This document shows positions 8,059 through 16,756 of a DNA stretch of 64,000 nt, one piece after another. Source of the DNA: Ponticoccus alexandrii (GTDB taxonomy: Bacteria; Pseudomonadota; Alphaproteobacteria; Rhodobacterales; Rhodobacteraceae); assembly GCF_016806125.1 (NCBI RefSeq), contig NZ_CP047166.1, positions 1,798,001 to 1,862,000 of the forward strand, written 5' to 3'. Position 1 is the stretch's first letter; each line of letters opens with the position of its first letter. The notes beneath the pieces are model-generated. The model ran no database searches. It was not told the origin of the DNA and saw only the letters and a program-made list of their open reading frames with translations. The position numbers and the translations under genes were made by a program.

Positions 8059-9387
8059 ATGGACGATCTGAACGATCTGCGCGCCGCCCGCAAAAAGGCG
8101 GCGGACGATATGACGGCAAAGGCGGCGGCGCTGCAGGCGGTCGAGGATCAGGACGGCGCAACCGACGACGCGGTGGCCGGAGCGACGGCGGCTTTCGAGA
8201 CGGCGCAAAAGCACTTCGCCAAGCTGGACGGCCAGGTGAAGCGCGCCGAGGCCGCAGAGGCCGCGCAGCTTGCCGCCGTGGCGCCCGAGGCGGGTTCCGG
8301 GACCAGCGACGATGCGTCGCCGAGAGTCGCGGCGATGGCCAAGGAACCGGGCCTGCGCTTCGGCGCGACCCTGCGCGTGATGGCGGCAGCGGGTGGCGAC
8401 GGCGACCGGGCAATTCGCATCGCAGAGGCGCAGGGCATGTCCGGCCTGATCGCGTCGCAGAACGTGTCGCAGGGCGTCAAGGGCGGCATCTTCGTGCCCG
8501 AGGACGTGGGCGATGAGGTGATCGAGCTGCTGCGCCCGAAATCGGTCGTGATGGGCCTGCCCGGTGTCCGCTTCATTCCGATGCCCAACGGCAACTTCAC
8601 GCAGAACCGCCGCGCCTCGGGCGCGTCCTTCGGCTATGGCGAGGAAAACGACGACATCGCCGTGACCGGCTATGAATACGGGCAGGTCAAGCTGTCGGCG
8701 AAGAAGCTGTCCGGCATCATCCCGATTTCCAATGACCTGATCGGCATGGCCAGCACCGCCATGGACCGCATGGTGCGCGATGACGCGCTGGACGATGCCG
8801 CCGCAGCCGCCGACCTGAATTTCCTGCGCGCAGCGGGCACGGACTCCGCACCCAAGGGCCTGCGCTGGCAATTGCTGGGCACCACGGCAGCGGCGACCAA
8901 CATCCTGACGATGACCGCCGCGCCGGATCTGCAGAAGGTCGACGACGACCTGGGCCGGTTGGAGCTGGCCCTGATGAATGCCAACGTCGACGCAACCGGC
9001 GCGCACTGGATCATGTCGCCGCGCGTGGCGATGTACCTGACCAACCTGCGCGATGGGAACGGCAACAAAGTTTATCCCGAGATGTCGGACGGGCGCCTGC
9101 GCCGCAAGCCGGTGCATGTGACCACGAACGTCCCTGACAACCTGGGCGTGGGCGGCAACGAGTCGGAAATCATGCTGGTCGCGCCGCGTCACATCATGAT
9201 CGGCGAGACCGGCGGGATGAATGTCGCGATGTCCAGCGAAGCGTCCTATCGCGACTCGAACGGCAACCTGCAGTCCGCCTTTTCCAAGGACGAGACGCTG
9301 TTGCGCCTGATCATGCAGCACGACATCGGCCTGCGCCATCTGCTCGCGGTCGCGGTGCTGACCGGCGTGACCTGGGGCGCCGTCTGA
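8059..9387 (+). CDS. Phage major capsid protein (HK97 fold)
   Basis: I place the start at the ATG at 8059, which has a GGGAAAGGGA ribosome site, giving 442 residues. An upstream open stretch to 7810 has a composition unlike the protein and overlaps the protease gene. Residues 1-90 are Ala/Glu/Lys-rich and coiled coil, like the HK97 delta (scaffold) domain. The shell domain follows: G-G-I-F-V-P near 140, the E-loop (F-T-Q-N-R-R-A-S-G), the backbone helix, and the P-domain with W-I-M-S-P-R. It forms the icosahedral shell. Confidence 0.92.
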   Translation: MDDLNDLRAARKKAADDMTAKAAALQAVEDQDGATDDAVAGATAAFETAQKHFAKLDGQVKRAEAAEAAQLAAVAPEAGSGTSDDASPRVAAMAKEPGLRFGATLRVMAAAGGDGDRAIRIAEAQGMSGLIASQNVSQGVKGGIFVPEDVGDEVIELLRPKSVVMGLPGVRFIPMPNGNFTQNRRASGASFGYGEENDDIAVTGYEYGQVKLSAKKLSGIIPISNDLIGMASTAMDRMVRDDALDDAAAAADLNFLRAAGTDSAPKGLRWQLLGTTAAATNILTMTAAPDLQKVDDDLGRLELALMNANVDATGAHWIMSPRVAMYLTNLRDGNGNKVYPEMSDGRLRRKPVHVTTNVPDNLGVGGNESEIMLVAPRHIMIGETGGMNVAMSSEASYRDSNGNLQSAFSKDETLLRLIMQHDIGLRHLLAVAVLTGVTWGAV

Positions 9388-9471
9388 TCGGCGCCTGATG
9401 CCGGGCGCGGGGTGACCCGCGCCTGAACCGGCAGGCGCGGGCCTGCCCCCATTTCCCGAGAGGATCTGACG

Positions 9472-9927
9472 ATGCTTCAACAACGCAACATCGGCTTTCT
9501 GCTGGCCACGGCTGTCGCCTGCGCCATGACAGAGGCCACGGCGGGCGGCGCGGGCGACAATGCCGCGATCACCGGCGAAACCGTCGACCGCTTCGACAAG
9601 GGCACGCCCCAATCCGCGGTGCTGTGCCTGCCCTGGGCCGCGACGCTGGCAGAAGACGAAACCCTGACCCTGACCTATACGGTCGAGACCGGCGCAGAGG
9701 ATGACCTGTCCGATGCCGCGACGCTGGTCACCGATACGGTCGTGGTCGCCACGGGTCCGGCGGGGGGCGGGGATCTGTCCGGCACCCTGAATATCGACGT
9801 GGCCGTGCGCGCCGGGGGCCGCTACTGCCGCGCCAACGTCACGCCCGACCTGTCGGCAGGCGACACCGATACCGCCATGGTCGGCGGGGTCTGGATCTTC
9901 GGCGGCATGGACCGCTTGCCGCAATGA
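9472..9927 (+). CDS. Probable capsid-associated (decoration-type) protein
   Basis: A 151-residue, Thr/Ala/Asp-rich, beta-type protein directly after the major capsid gene. It has repeated short strands (T-L-T-L-T-Y-T-V; T-D-T-V-V-V) and few charged Lys residues. No family is recognised. Genes at this place often encode capsid decoration or head-stabilising proteins, and the all-beta look fits. It has a clear ribosome site (GAGAGGA) and overlaps the next gene by ATGA. Confidence 0.6.
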   Translation: MLQQRNIGFLLATAVACAMTEATAGGAGDNAAITGETVDRFDKGTPQSAVLCLPWAATLAEDETLTLTYTVETGAEDDLSDAATLVTDTVVVATGPAGGGDLSGTLNIDVAVRAGGRYCRANVTPDLSAGDTDTAMVGGVWIFGGMDRLPQ

Positions 9928-10340
9928 TCGCGGTCAAGTTCCTGAAACCCTGGCGGTCCTATGTCCGGGGCGAGACGGCGGGTTTCGCGCCGGACATCGC
10001 GGCGAAGCTGATCGCCGGTGGCGTGGCCTATGACACTGCCGGGCCGCGCCCGGCGGGGTCCGCTGGCGAGATCCTCAAGGGCGCCGAAGGTGCCGACACG
10101 GTCGAGGCTGCGGATACCAGCGCGCCAGTGCTTACCGGCAACGCGGTCGAGCAATCCGGTGGCGTCATCACCGGGCAGATCATGTCCGCGCCCGGAAGCG
10201 ACGATGCCTCGGGCGCCGACGACACCGGCGCGGCTGGTGACGGGGCGGACACGGTCGAGGCTGCGGAGGGCGACGACACCGCCCAGGGCAAGCCGAAAGA
10301 GGCCGGGGCGCCGCCGCCCCAAGGCCGCAAGCGGTCGTAA
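9924..10340 (+). CDS. Prophage hypothetical protein with low-complexity acidic region
   Basis: A 138-residue protein. The first 45 residues look folded (F-L-K-P-W-R-S-Y-V-R-G-E ... A-A-K-L-I-A-G-G-V-A), a pattern seen in small phage head proteins. The remainder is low-complexity Ala/Asp/Gly/Thr with A-D-T-V-E-A-A appearing twice, and a basic end. It lies between capsid and connector genes. Its function is unknown. Confidence 0.55.
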   Translation: MIAVKFLKPWRSYVRGETAGFAPDIAAKLIAGGVAYDTAGPRPAGSAGEILKGAEGADTVEAADTSAPVLTGNAVEQSGGVITGQIMSAPGSDDASGADDTGAAGDGADTVEAAEGDDTAQGKPKEAGAPPPQGRKRS

Positions 10341-10355
10341 GAGGGGGCCGGGCGC

Positions 10356-10928
10356 GTGCAATACCTTGGAGAGGCGCCGCAGGCGTCGGCGGTGGATCTG
10401 GACGCCTTCAAAACGGCGCTGGACATCCTGCCCGATGACGTAGCCAGCGATGACCATTTTTCGGGCCTGCTGGCTGCGGCAAGCGATGCCGTGCGGATCG
10501 CCACCAATGTTCCCGCGCCCGGTTCCTATGCCTTCACCTTCGCCCTGCCGCGATCCTGCCGCCGTTGGTGGTTTCCCTGCCGCCCGGTGACCGCGCTGGC
10601 GTCCGTTTCGGTCAATGACGCGGCGGGCGATTGGCAGGCGTTACCCTTGGATGGGTTCCGGCTGGCGCTGGCCCATGATGAGCCGCAGCTTGTCTTTCCG
10701 TCGAGTTGGTCGCCCGGCGCGGATGCGGACACCTGCCGGGTCGTGGCTGAGGTCGGCGCAGATCCGACCGAGACGATCAAGCGGGCGGTGATCATGCTGG
10801 CGAAGGAATGGAGGGACTCGGACATTTCCGTGGGTGAAGCGGTCGAGGCGCCGCGGCTGTCCATGCGGGTCCGCGACATCATCCGGCAGGCGACCTATCG
10901 CAGGCCCTGCGCGATGGCGGGCTGGTGA
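10356..10928 (+). CDS. Head-tail connector protein (gp6-like)
   Basis: A 190-residue protein resembling phage head-tail connectors of the gp6/phiE125 gp8 type. It has an N-terminal helix with L-D-A-F-K-T-A-L...D-D-H-F, a central beta domain with W-F-P-C-R-P-V and V-S-V-N-D-A-A-G-D-W, and a C-terminal helical pair (A-V-I-M-L-A-K-E-W-R-D). It would bind below the portal ring. The start codon is GTG. The stop overlaps the next ATG. Confidence 0.78.
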   Translation: MQYLGEAPQASAVDLDAFKTALDILPDDVASDDHFSGLLAAASDAVRIATNVPAPGSYAFTFALPRSCRRWWFPCRPVTALASVSVNDAAGDWQALPLDGFRLALAHDEPQLVFPSSWSPGADADTCRVVAEVGADPTETIKRAVIMLAKEWRDSDISVGEAVEAPRLSMRVRDIIRQATYRRPCAMAGW

Positions 10929-11257
10929 TGCGGTTCGACACGCTGCTGACCGTCCTGCGCCAGACGGAAGGCGCGGCAAGCGCGCTGAATACGCCCGCCG
11001 AGACCTTTGAACCGGCGGGCCGGGTCTATGCGCATTATGCGCCCGGACAGGGGCGCGAGGGCGAAGACGCGGGGCAGGAAATGTCCGTCACCGGCGCTGT
11101 CTTCACCGCCCGGCGCAACGCGCTGACCCGGTCGCTGACATCGCGCGACCGGATCGAGTCCCGGGGCGAGACCTGGGTGATCATCAACGTCGCCGACCAT
11201 CCCGAGAACCCGCGCGCCTGGCGCTTGATCCAAGCGCAGAGGCGAACCGATGTTTAG
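10928..11257 (+). CDS. Head closure / head-tail adaptor protein
   Basis: A 109-residue small beta-barrel protein. The features match the phage head-tail joining family (SPP1 gp16-like): a short length, a central hydrophobic-polar strand pattern (V-T-G-A-V-F-T-A-R-R), and the R-I-E-S-R-G-E-T-W-V-I motif near the end. The start ATG at 10928 overlaps the previous stop (TGATG). Confidence 0.75.
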   Translation: MRFDTLLTVLRQTEGAASALNTPAETFEPAGRVYAHYAPGQGREGEDAGQEMSVTGAVFTARRNALTRSLTSRDRIESRGETWVIINVADHPENPRAWRLIQAQRRTDV

Positions 11258-11696
11258 CATGAAATTCGAGGGTGGCGACGATCTGGAAAAGGCGCTGATG
11301 GATCTGCCCCACACGACCGCCAAGGCGTCCGCAAGGCGGATGTTGAAGAAGGGCGGACAGATTATCGCCGAAGCCGGGGCGGCAAATGCACCCGAGCGCG
11401 AGGGGGATCTGAAAGCGTCCTATGTGGTGGGCACCCGACTGACAAAAAGTCAGCGGCGTGCGACGCGCGGTGCGGCCAAAGATGACGTGCAGGTGTTCGT
11501 CGGTCCCGGTCCGCGCGGGTATGAGGCCGGGGAGCAGACCGAGTTCGGCAATCAGCATCAAGCGGCGGAACCGCACTTGCGGCCAGCCTTTAATTCGAAA
11601 GCACAGGATGTCCTGAACCTGATCGCGCAGGAATGGTGGGCCGATATCGCAAAGGCGGTGGCCCGCCGCGCGCGGAAGCTGGCAAAGGGGCGCTGA
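11250..11696 (+). CDS. Tail completion protein, HK97 gp10 family
   Basis: A 148-residue protein. It matches HK97 gp10-type proteins in the start M-K-F-E-G-G-D-D-L-E-K-A-L, the A-R-R-M-L-K-K-G-G helix, the A-P-E-R-E-G-D-L-K-A-S motif, and a strand giving G-P-G-P-R-G-Y-E...T-E-F-G before H-L-R-P-A-F. It joins tail to head at the neck. Overlaps both neighbours. Confidence 0.85.
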   Translation: MFSMKFEGGDDLEKALMDLPHTTAKASARRMLKKGGQIIAEAGAANAPEREGDLKASYVVGTRLTKSQRRATRGAAKDDVQVFVGPGPRGYEAGEQTEFGNQHQAAEPHLRPAFNSKAQDVLNLIAQEWWADIAKAVARRARKLAKGR

Positions 11697-12100
11697 TGCT
11701 TGAGCATGTGACCGCGCGCCTTTTGGGTGACGCCGCGCTGGCGGCGCTGATCGGCACCCGCCTGCACTGGCGCCGCCTGCCGCGTGGCGTCAACGCGCGG
11801 CCCTACGTGATCCTGCAGACCATCGCGGGTCCGGACGATTACCATTCGCGGGGCAATGCGAACCTGCAGACCGACACGCTGCAGGCGGATGCATACGCGG
11901 ACACCTATGATGACGCGCTTGCCGTTGTTCGTGCCCTGCGGGCGCGCCTCGGGGGCTACTCGGGCACCGGTCAGGGCGCCAACGTCCGCGCGATCTTCAA
12001 CGATGGCTGGCGGGATTTGAGTGATCAGACCGTCAATGCCGAGGCGCAGCTGTTCCGGCTGTCGCTTGATTTCACTGTTCACTGGAAAGCGGAGACCTGA
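11696..12100 (+). CDS. Tail terminator-like protein (DUF3168 type)
   Basis: A 134-residue protein. I use the ATG at 11696, inside the previous stop (TGATG). The pattern L-T-A-...L-I-G-T-R-L-H-W-R-R-L-P, then P-Y-V-I-L-Q-T-I and the closing L-F-R-L-S-L-D-F-T-V-H-W matches DUF3168 tail-completion/terminator proteins, which cap the tail tube before head joining. Confidence 0.8.
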   Translation: MLEHVTARLLGDAALAALIGTRLHWRRLPRGVNARPYVILQTIAGPDDYHSRGNANLQTDTLQADAYADTYDDALAVVRALRARLGGYSGTGQGANVRAIFNDGWRDLSDQTVNAEAQLFRLSLDFTVHWKAET

Positions 12101-12102
12101 AC

Positions 12103-12540
12103 ATGACGCAGGATGCAGATATCGGATGGGGTGCAGAGTTCCATCGCGGCGACGGAGCAGATCCCGAGGTGTTTGCCCACATCGGAGAAGTGGTTGACGT
12201 GGTCATGCCGAAAGAGTCTGCGGACGCCATCGACTCCACGCATTCCAAGTCGCCGAGCGGCTACCGGGAATTCATCAAGGGGCTTTTGCAGCTTGAGGAA
12301 TTTACATTGGAAATACACTACAATGCAGGCGGTACGGCGGCGGAAAACCTCAAGACTGACATGCGGGCGAAGGGGGCAGCAGCCCTGCGCAACTATCGGG
12401 CCGTCGCGCCGGGTGGCGTCTACTTGGAGTTTGCTGCCATGGTGATCGGCTACGATCCCGGTACGCCGACTGCCGACAAGATGGTGCTGAACGTGACGTT
12501 CCGCCCGAGCGGCGCGCCGACCGATGGCGGGGGAGCCTGA
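12103..12540 (+). CDS. Major tail tube protein
   Basis: A 145-residue protein with the beta-rich pattern of siphophage tail tubes: an opening W-G-A-E-F motif, the loop around V-V-D-V-V-M-P-K, a central F-T-L-E-I-H-Y-N strand, and the ending M-V-L-N-V-T-F-R-P-S-G-A-P. It stacks in rings to make the tail shaft. It is located between the tail terminator and the tail chaperone, as expected. Confidence 0.83.
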   Translation: MTQDADIGWGAEFHRGDGADPEVFAHIGEVVDVVMPKESADAIDSTHSKSPSGYREFIKGLLQLEEFTLEIHYNAGGTAAENLKTDMRAKGAAALRNYRAVAPGGVYLEFAAMVIGYDPGTPTADKMVLNVTFRPSGAPTDGGGA

Positions 12541-12542
12541 TC

Positions 12543-12914
12543 ATGGCCAACAGGCACAAGGGGCAGGTGTCCCGCGAGATTGACGGCACCGTCTACACCT
12601 TCGAGCTGACCGTGAACGCCTTCTGCGATCTGGAAGAGGCCACGGGCAAGGCGACCCTGCAGATCATGCAGGACATGGAAAAGGCGGCGCAGACCGGCGA
12701 CGTGCAGTTTCGGGATATCCGCCGGATCTTCTGGGCGGCGCTGATCGAGCATCATCCGGACATTACCGAACGGGAGGCGGGCCGCGTCCTGACCAAGGTC
12801 GGCGACATGGAAGCGCAGATGGCTTTCCTTGAGGACGTCTTTGCGCTGGCCATGCCGGACAGCACCGGCGACGCCTCGAGCGGCTCTGAGGGAAACGGGA
12901 CGGCGGCGGCCTGA
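12543..12914 (+). CDS. Tail assembly chaperone, short form (lambda gpG-like)
   Basis: A 123-residue protein with the pattern of GTA-gp10-like tail chaperones: S-R-E-I-D-G-T-V-Y-T-F-E-L-T-V-N-A-F and then a helical domain (L-E-E-A-T-G-K...I-R-R-I-F-W-A-A-L). The C-terminal Ser/Gly/Ala tail is the linker expected before a frameshift extension. Chaperones of this class coat the tape measure protein during tail assembly. The slippery heptamer G-GGA-AAC lies at 12890-12896, six codons before the stop. Confidence 0.82.
   Translation: MANRHKGQVSREIDGTVYTFELTVNAFCDLEEATGKATLQIMQDMEKAAQTGDVQFRDIRRIFWAALIEHHPDITEREAGRVLTKVGDMEAQMAFLEDVFALAMPDSTGDASSGSEGNGTAAA
12890..12896 (+). promoter_or_regulatory. 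Predicted -1 ribosomal frameshift site (GGGAAAC)
   Basis: In the zero frame the bases read G GGA AAC, a canonical X-XXY-YYZ heptamer one base different from lambda's GGGAAAG. The -1 frame has a TGA immediately upstream (12887-12889) and is open from the heptamer to 13234. A short GGCC...GGCC hairpin (about 12908-12921) lies downstream. Confidence 0.75.
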
Positions 12915-13234
12915 ATTGGCCAGAGCTGTTCCGGTCCTGGGTCGGCGCGGATCTTGACCCGGAACGGTTCTGGCACGTCACGCCCCGTTACATGAAACTG
13001 CATCTGGACGGCGCAGCCGACCGGATGGATCGCGAATTGTCGCTGGTGGAAAAGACTGCCTTCGACACCGCGCGGCTGGTCATGACCGGCTTTCACAAGC
13101 CGGACAAGTTCCCCGAATGGCGCCACTACGCCCACACGCCGGGGCGCCCGCGCGAAAGGCGCCGTCTGTCCGGCGCGCAGATCGTCGCCATGATCGGCGC
13201 GGCGGTCGGTAAACCCGTGAGGACCGAAGCATGA
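12890..13234 (+). CDS. Tail assembly chaperone extension (lambda T-like), made by -1 frameshift
   Basis: There is no good start codon for this frame until an ATG at 12992, which would cut off the best conserved part. The segment just before that ATG reads N-W-P-E-L-F-R-S-W-V-G...F-W-H-V-T-P-R-Y-M, the motif of the second tail chaperone protein found in alphaproteobacterial phages and gene transfer agents (W-P-x-L...F-W-x-L-T-P). Translation through the frameshift would give a fusion of about 230 residues. Its stop overlaps the tape measure start (ATGA at 13231), as the lambda T region precedes gene H. An independent protein from 12992 cannot be excluded. Confidence 0.72.
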   Translation, partial: GKRDGGGLNWPELFRSWVGADLDPERFWHVTPRYMKLHLDGAADRMDRELSLVEKTAFDTARLVMTGFHKPDKFPEWRHYAHTPGRPRERRRLSGAQIVAMIGAAVGKPVRTEA

Positions 13235-15492
13235 AAGCAATCGTCGGCGCCCTGCGCGTTGTCCTTGGCATGAATTCTGCCGCCTTCGACAAGGGCGCCG
13301 ATGCCGCAGAGAAGCGCGCGAAGCGCCTGCGCAAGAGCATGGAAAATATTGGCAAGGGTATGCAGCGCGTTGGCGCGAAGATGTCTCTTGTTGCGGCTCC
13401 CATGGTCGGTGCGGCTGGCATGGCGCTGCGGTCCTCCTTGGCCACGGTCGACGCGCAGTCCAAGCTGGCGCAGAGCTTGGATACGTCAACAAAGTCGATA
13501 CAGGTTATGGCGCGCGCGGCTGACCGGGCTGGGGTTTCAACGGGCGAATTGGAACAGATTGCCCGCCAGTTGACCAAGCGTCTCAGCCAGGCGGCGACCG
13601 GCGCGGGACCGGCGGCGGATGCTCTGAAACAAATCGGGTTGTCCGTCGAGGAATTGACCGAGATGAACCTTGATGAGCGGATCGCCTCGATCAATGCGGC
13701 AATTGAGGAACATGTACCGGCGGCACAGCGTGCTGCCGTTGCGGCGAAGCTGTTTGGCGACAGGGCCGGTCTGGTTGCCAGCCGGATCGACGCCGCGACC
13801 ATCGAGGCCGCACGAAAGGAAATCGAGAAATTCGGGTTGGACGTCTCCGAGATCGAGGCGGATCGCATCGAGGAAGCCAATGATGCGATTTCGGCACTCG
13901 GTCTCGTGAGTCGAGGTTTGGGCAATCAACTGGCCGTTGCCTTGGCGCCCGTTCTGAAAAGTATGGCGGAATCAATCGCGAACGTCGCCGCGCGGTTCTC
14001 CAAGCTGTCACCACGGGTTCAGAAGATTGTTGTCGGGGTCGGGGCGCTGGTAGCCGTGATCGGGCCTTTGGTTGCTGGTCTCGGGACCATGCTGATCCTT
14101 TTGGCGCCGGTCGCCGGGGTCTTCGCCGCGATGTCCGCGCCGGTGCTGGCGGTGGTTGTGATTCTGGCGGCCCTGGCGGGCGCGGCTGCTTATGTCGCAA
14201 CCAATTGGGATGGCATCAAGCGTGACTATCCCGAGGTCGCTGCGGGCCTGTCAGCGGTGGGTCGCGCAGCGAAAGACGTCGGTACCCGGATGCTGGAAGC
14301 GGTCAAGGCGCTTGGCACGTCCGGGCTTCAGACTTTCCGCGATGCGGTCGGCCTGTATCGGGCGCTGGTCGATGGCGACTGGACTGCGGTCTGGGATCGC
14401 GCCAAGGGCATTCTGAGCGCGGTGTTCGAAAGCATGATCGCAACGCTGGATCTGTTCACGGCGGGCGGAGCATCCGCGCTGCGCGACGCGGTCACGGGGA
14501 TTATCGCGGCGGTCCGGGAAAAGGCTCCGGATTTGCGGGCAGTCGGTCGCGAGATCCCGGGTTGGATCGCGGCGGGCGTCCGGGTTTTGATCCACCGCAT
14601 TCCGGACGAACTGCGCCAGTTGGGCGCGAAAATCGTGGAGTTGATCAGAGAGCAGGGCGCCAAGGTGATCGCGGAGGCAAAGCAGCTCGGGATCGACATG
14701 ATCGAGGGTCTGCGCGCCGGGATCAATGAGAAGATCGAGTCGGTTAAACAGACGATCACGGAATCCCTGAGCGGCATCATGGATAGCGCCCGTGACTTTC
14801 TGGGCATCCGCTCCCCGTCGCGCGTGTTCGCCCGGATTGGTCAATTCCTGATGCAGGGCCTGCAGGTCGGCATCGGCGCGGGCACCGCCGGTGCGGTGGC
14901 CAGCATGACCGATGCCGCCGGGCAGATCACCGCAGCGGTCGCAAACGGCATGGATGTCGGTGACGCCATGCAGGGCCTGAAGGGTGAGATCGCAGGTGTC
15001 GGCGGTGCTGCGGGAAACATGTTCGGCACGCTGGGCGGCTGGATGGCCGACATCATCAAACGCACCGCGACGCTGGGCGACAAGTTCCGCGAGCTGGGCC
15101 GGACAATCGCCGGAAGCCTGCGCCAGTCGGGCATCAACGGGCTGGGCGGCGCCATCGGTCGCGCCTTTGGTGGCGGGGTCGGATCTTTCGCGACAAGCCT
15201 TCTGGGCGGGCTGATGCCCTTTGCCAACGGCGGCAGCTTCAAGGTCGGCGGGGCGGGCGGCATTGACAGTCAGGTGGTCGCCTTCAAGGCATCGCCGGAT
15301 GAGACCGTGACCGTGACGCGCCCGGATCAGATGGCCGGGCGGGTCGGCATGGGGCCGCTGCGCGTGATGGTCGAGACATCCGAGGATCTGATTGCCCGTG
15401 CGGAAATGGCCGGCGGGGCGCAGGCGGATGTCATCTACACGACGCGCCGCCGGTCCGAAATGCAGCATCAAAAGCGTTCGGGGTCGTGGTGA
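13231..15492 (+). CDS. Tail tape measure protein
   Basis: A 753-residue protein that sets tail length and leads DNA into the host. Features are a helical, Lys/Ala-rich N-terminus (K-R-A-K-R-L-R-K-S-M), long helices, a hydrophobic block at about residues 268-335 able to form two to three membrane helices, then a second helical part with the V-F-A-R-I-G-Q-F-L-M-Q-G-L motif after S-P-S-R, common in tape measure proteins, and a Gly-rich region. At 753 residues the tail would be roughly 110-120 nm by the usual 1.5 angstrom per residue rule. Confidence 0.92.
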   Translation: MKAIVGALRVVLGMNSAAFDKGADAAEKRAKRLRKSMENIGKGMQRVGAKMSLVAAPMVGAAGMALRSSLATVDAQSKLAQSLDTSTKSIQVMARAADRAGVSTGELEQIARQLTKRLSQAATGAGPAADALKQIGLSVEELTEMNLDERIASINAAIEEHVPAAQRAAVAAKLFGDRAGLVASRIDAATIEAARKEIEKFGLDVSEIEADRIEEANDAISALGLVSRGLGNQLAVALAPVLKSMAESIANVAARFSKLSPRVQKIVVGVGALVAVIGPLVAGLGTMLILLAPVAGVFAAMSAPVLAVVVILAALAGAAAYVATNWDGIKRDYPEVAAGLSAVGRAAKDVGTRMLEAVKALGTSGLQTFRDAVGLYRALVDGDWTAVWDRAKGILSAVFESMIATLDLFTAGGASALRDAVTGIIAAVREKAPDLRAVGREIPGWIAAGVRVLIHRIPDELRQLGAKIVELIREQGAKVIAEAKQLGIDMIEGLRAGINEKIESVKQTITESLSGIMDSARDFLGIRSPSRVFARIGQFLMQGLQVGIGAGTAGAVASMTDAAGQITAAVANGMDVGDAMQGLKGEIAGVGGAAGNMFGTLGGWMADIIKRTATLGDKFRELGRTIAGSLRQSGINGLGGAIGRAFGGGVGSFATSLLGGLMPFANGGSFKVGGAGGIDSQVVAFKASPDETVTVTRPDQMAGRVGMGPLRVMVETSEDLIARAEMAGGAQADVIYTTRRRSEMQHQKRSGSW

Positions 15493-16139
15493 TCATTCTG
15501 GATTTTCCCGCGTCAGTGCCGATCCGGCACGCGCCGCTGTGGCTGTCGGTTGCAACCGCCGGGATGCGGGGTCTGGACGGCGAGAGACAGGTGTTGTTCA
15601 CGGAAAACCGATACTGGATCGGCGACGTGACCCTGCCGCCCCTGACGCGTGTGCAGGCCATGGCATGTCTGGCATTGTCGGATGAGCTGCGCGGGCGCGC
15701 CCGCGTGCTGCGCTTGCATCTGCCGAACCCCGGCGCGAACCCGGATGTTGGCATGGGGCCGGTGACCTTTTCAGATGGTGCGCGCTTCGATGACGGCGCG
15801 CTGTTCGCGGGTCTGTCCGATGCCGACCCGGTCGTGGTCGAGGACGCGGCGGCGGGCGCATCCTTCGTCCGGTTGGATAACTGGCGGGGCAGGTCGCTGA
15901 TGGTCGGCGCGTGGTTTTCGGCGGGGGGATTCCTCTACCGGGTATCCCGCAATGATGACGGTTGGCTGCGGTTCAACCCGCCCCTGCGCGCCCCGCTGGC
16001 GTCGGGTGAGACGGTCAGGGTCCGCGCGCCCTACGTGCTGGTCCGGCTGACCGACGACACTCAGTTTCGGAACCGGCTGCAATACGGCCTGTACACCGAG
16101 GAAATCACCTTTCAGGTCGAGGAAGTTCTGAAGCGATGA
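15489..16139 (+). CDS. Tail-tip protein (probable distal tail component)
   Basis: A protein of about 216 residues, directly after the tape measure. It starts at one of two GTG codons; 15489 overlaps the previous stop (GTGA) and is preferred. The N-terminal half is beta-rich with D-G-E-R-Q-V-L-F-T-E-N-R-Y-W-I-G-D-V; the C-terminal half has G-G-F-L-Y-R-V-S and a closing E-I-T-F-Q-V-E-E-V. The location matches distal tail or hub proteins of siphophages. I do not recognise a named family with certainty. Confidence 0.65.
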   Translation: MIILDFPASVPIRHAPLWLSVATAGMRGLDGERQVLFTENRYWIGDVTLPPLTRVQAMACLALSDELRGRARVLRLHLPNPGANPDVGMGPVTFSDGARFDDGALFAGLSDADPVVVEDAAAGASFVRLDNWRGRSLMVGAWFSAGGFLYRVSRNDDGWLRFNPPLRAPLASGETVRVRAPYVLVRLTDDTQFRNRLQYGLYTEEITFQVEEVLKR

Positions 16140-16756
16140 GCGCCTTTCTTGACGCGCAGCCCGAGGCCGCGCGCGACCGCCTGTCCGAGATCCTGGCAGG
16201 TGAGGCTGTGCCGCAGGCGCTTTGCATGTATCTCGACTTCGCGGAAACCCCGTTGGCGATCTGCAATCGCACGGTGCCGTTCACGGATTCGCGCTGGGGC
16301 CGGACATGGGATCGCGGTGCGGGACTGCTGATCGGTCTGCCCGACCTTGCGCTGTCGGCGGGTCAGTTGAACACCTTCCGGGAATACAAGCTGGGCTTTC
16401 CCGAGGCGTTGGTGTCCAAGGCCGACTGGATGTCGGAAATCCTGACCTTTACGGGCGACCGGGCAAACTACGCCCGACGCGAGGCGTCGCTGTGGGGGCA
16501 GATATTCGACCCGGTGACGGATCAGCCGGTGGGGCATCCTTTCGCCCATGACGTCGCCTTGATGGATCAAATGGCGTTGTCGGTATCGCGCGAGGCCATG
16601 GTGATCACCCTGACGGTGGAGTCCTTCCTGGCGCGCCATGGCGTGCCCCTGTACGGCGCGCAAACCTACCGCGACCAAAAGCGGCGCTACCCGACCGACG
16701 AAGGGATGGAATTCACCGCCGAGGCGGATCGCCTGATTGTGTGGACGCAATGGTGA
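16136..16756 (+). CDS. Tail-tip protein (baseplate hub-like)
   Basis: A 206-residue protein with strands typical of phage baseplate proteins (A-L-C-M-Y-L-D-F-A-E-T-P-L-A-I-C; M-V-I-T-L-T-V-E-S-F) and a C-terminal D-Q-K-R-R-Y-P-T-D-E-G-M-E-F segment that is common in tail-hub proteins of Rhodobacterales phages. It is coupled by overlap to both neighbours. Its exact role in the tip is not known. Confidence 0.62.
   Translation: MSAFLDAQPEAARDRLSEILAGEAVPQALCMYLDFAETPLAICNRTVPFTDSRWGRTWDRGAGLLIGLPDLALSAGQLNTFREYKLGFPEALVSKADWMSEILTFTGDRANYARREASLWGQIFDPVTDQPVGHPFAHDVALMDQMALSVSREAMVITLTVESFLARHGVPLYGAQTYRDQKRRYPTDEGMEFTAEADRLIVWTQW

Noticed and set aside
12992-13234. Independent gene starting at the ATG at 12992
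   Set aside because: The conserved W-P-x-L...F-W-x-x-T-P part lies before this ATG in the same frame and there is no good ribosome site, so a frameshift extension is the better explanation.
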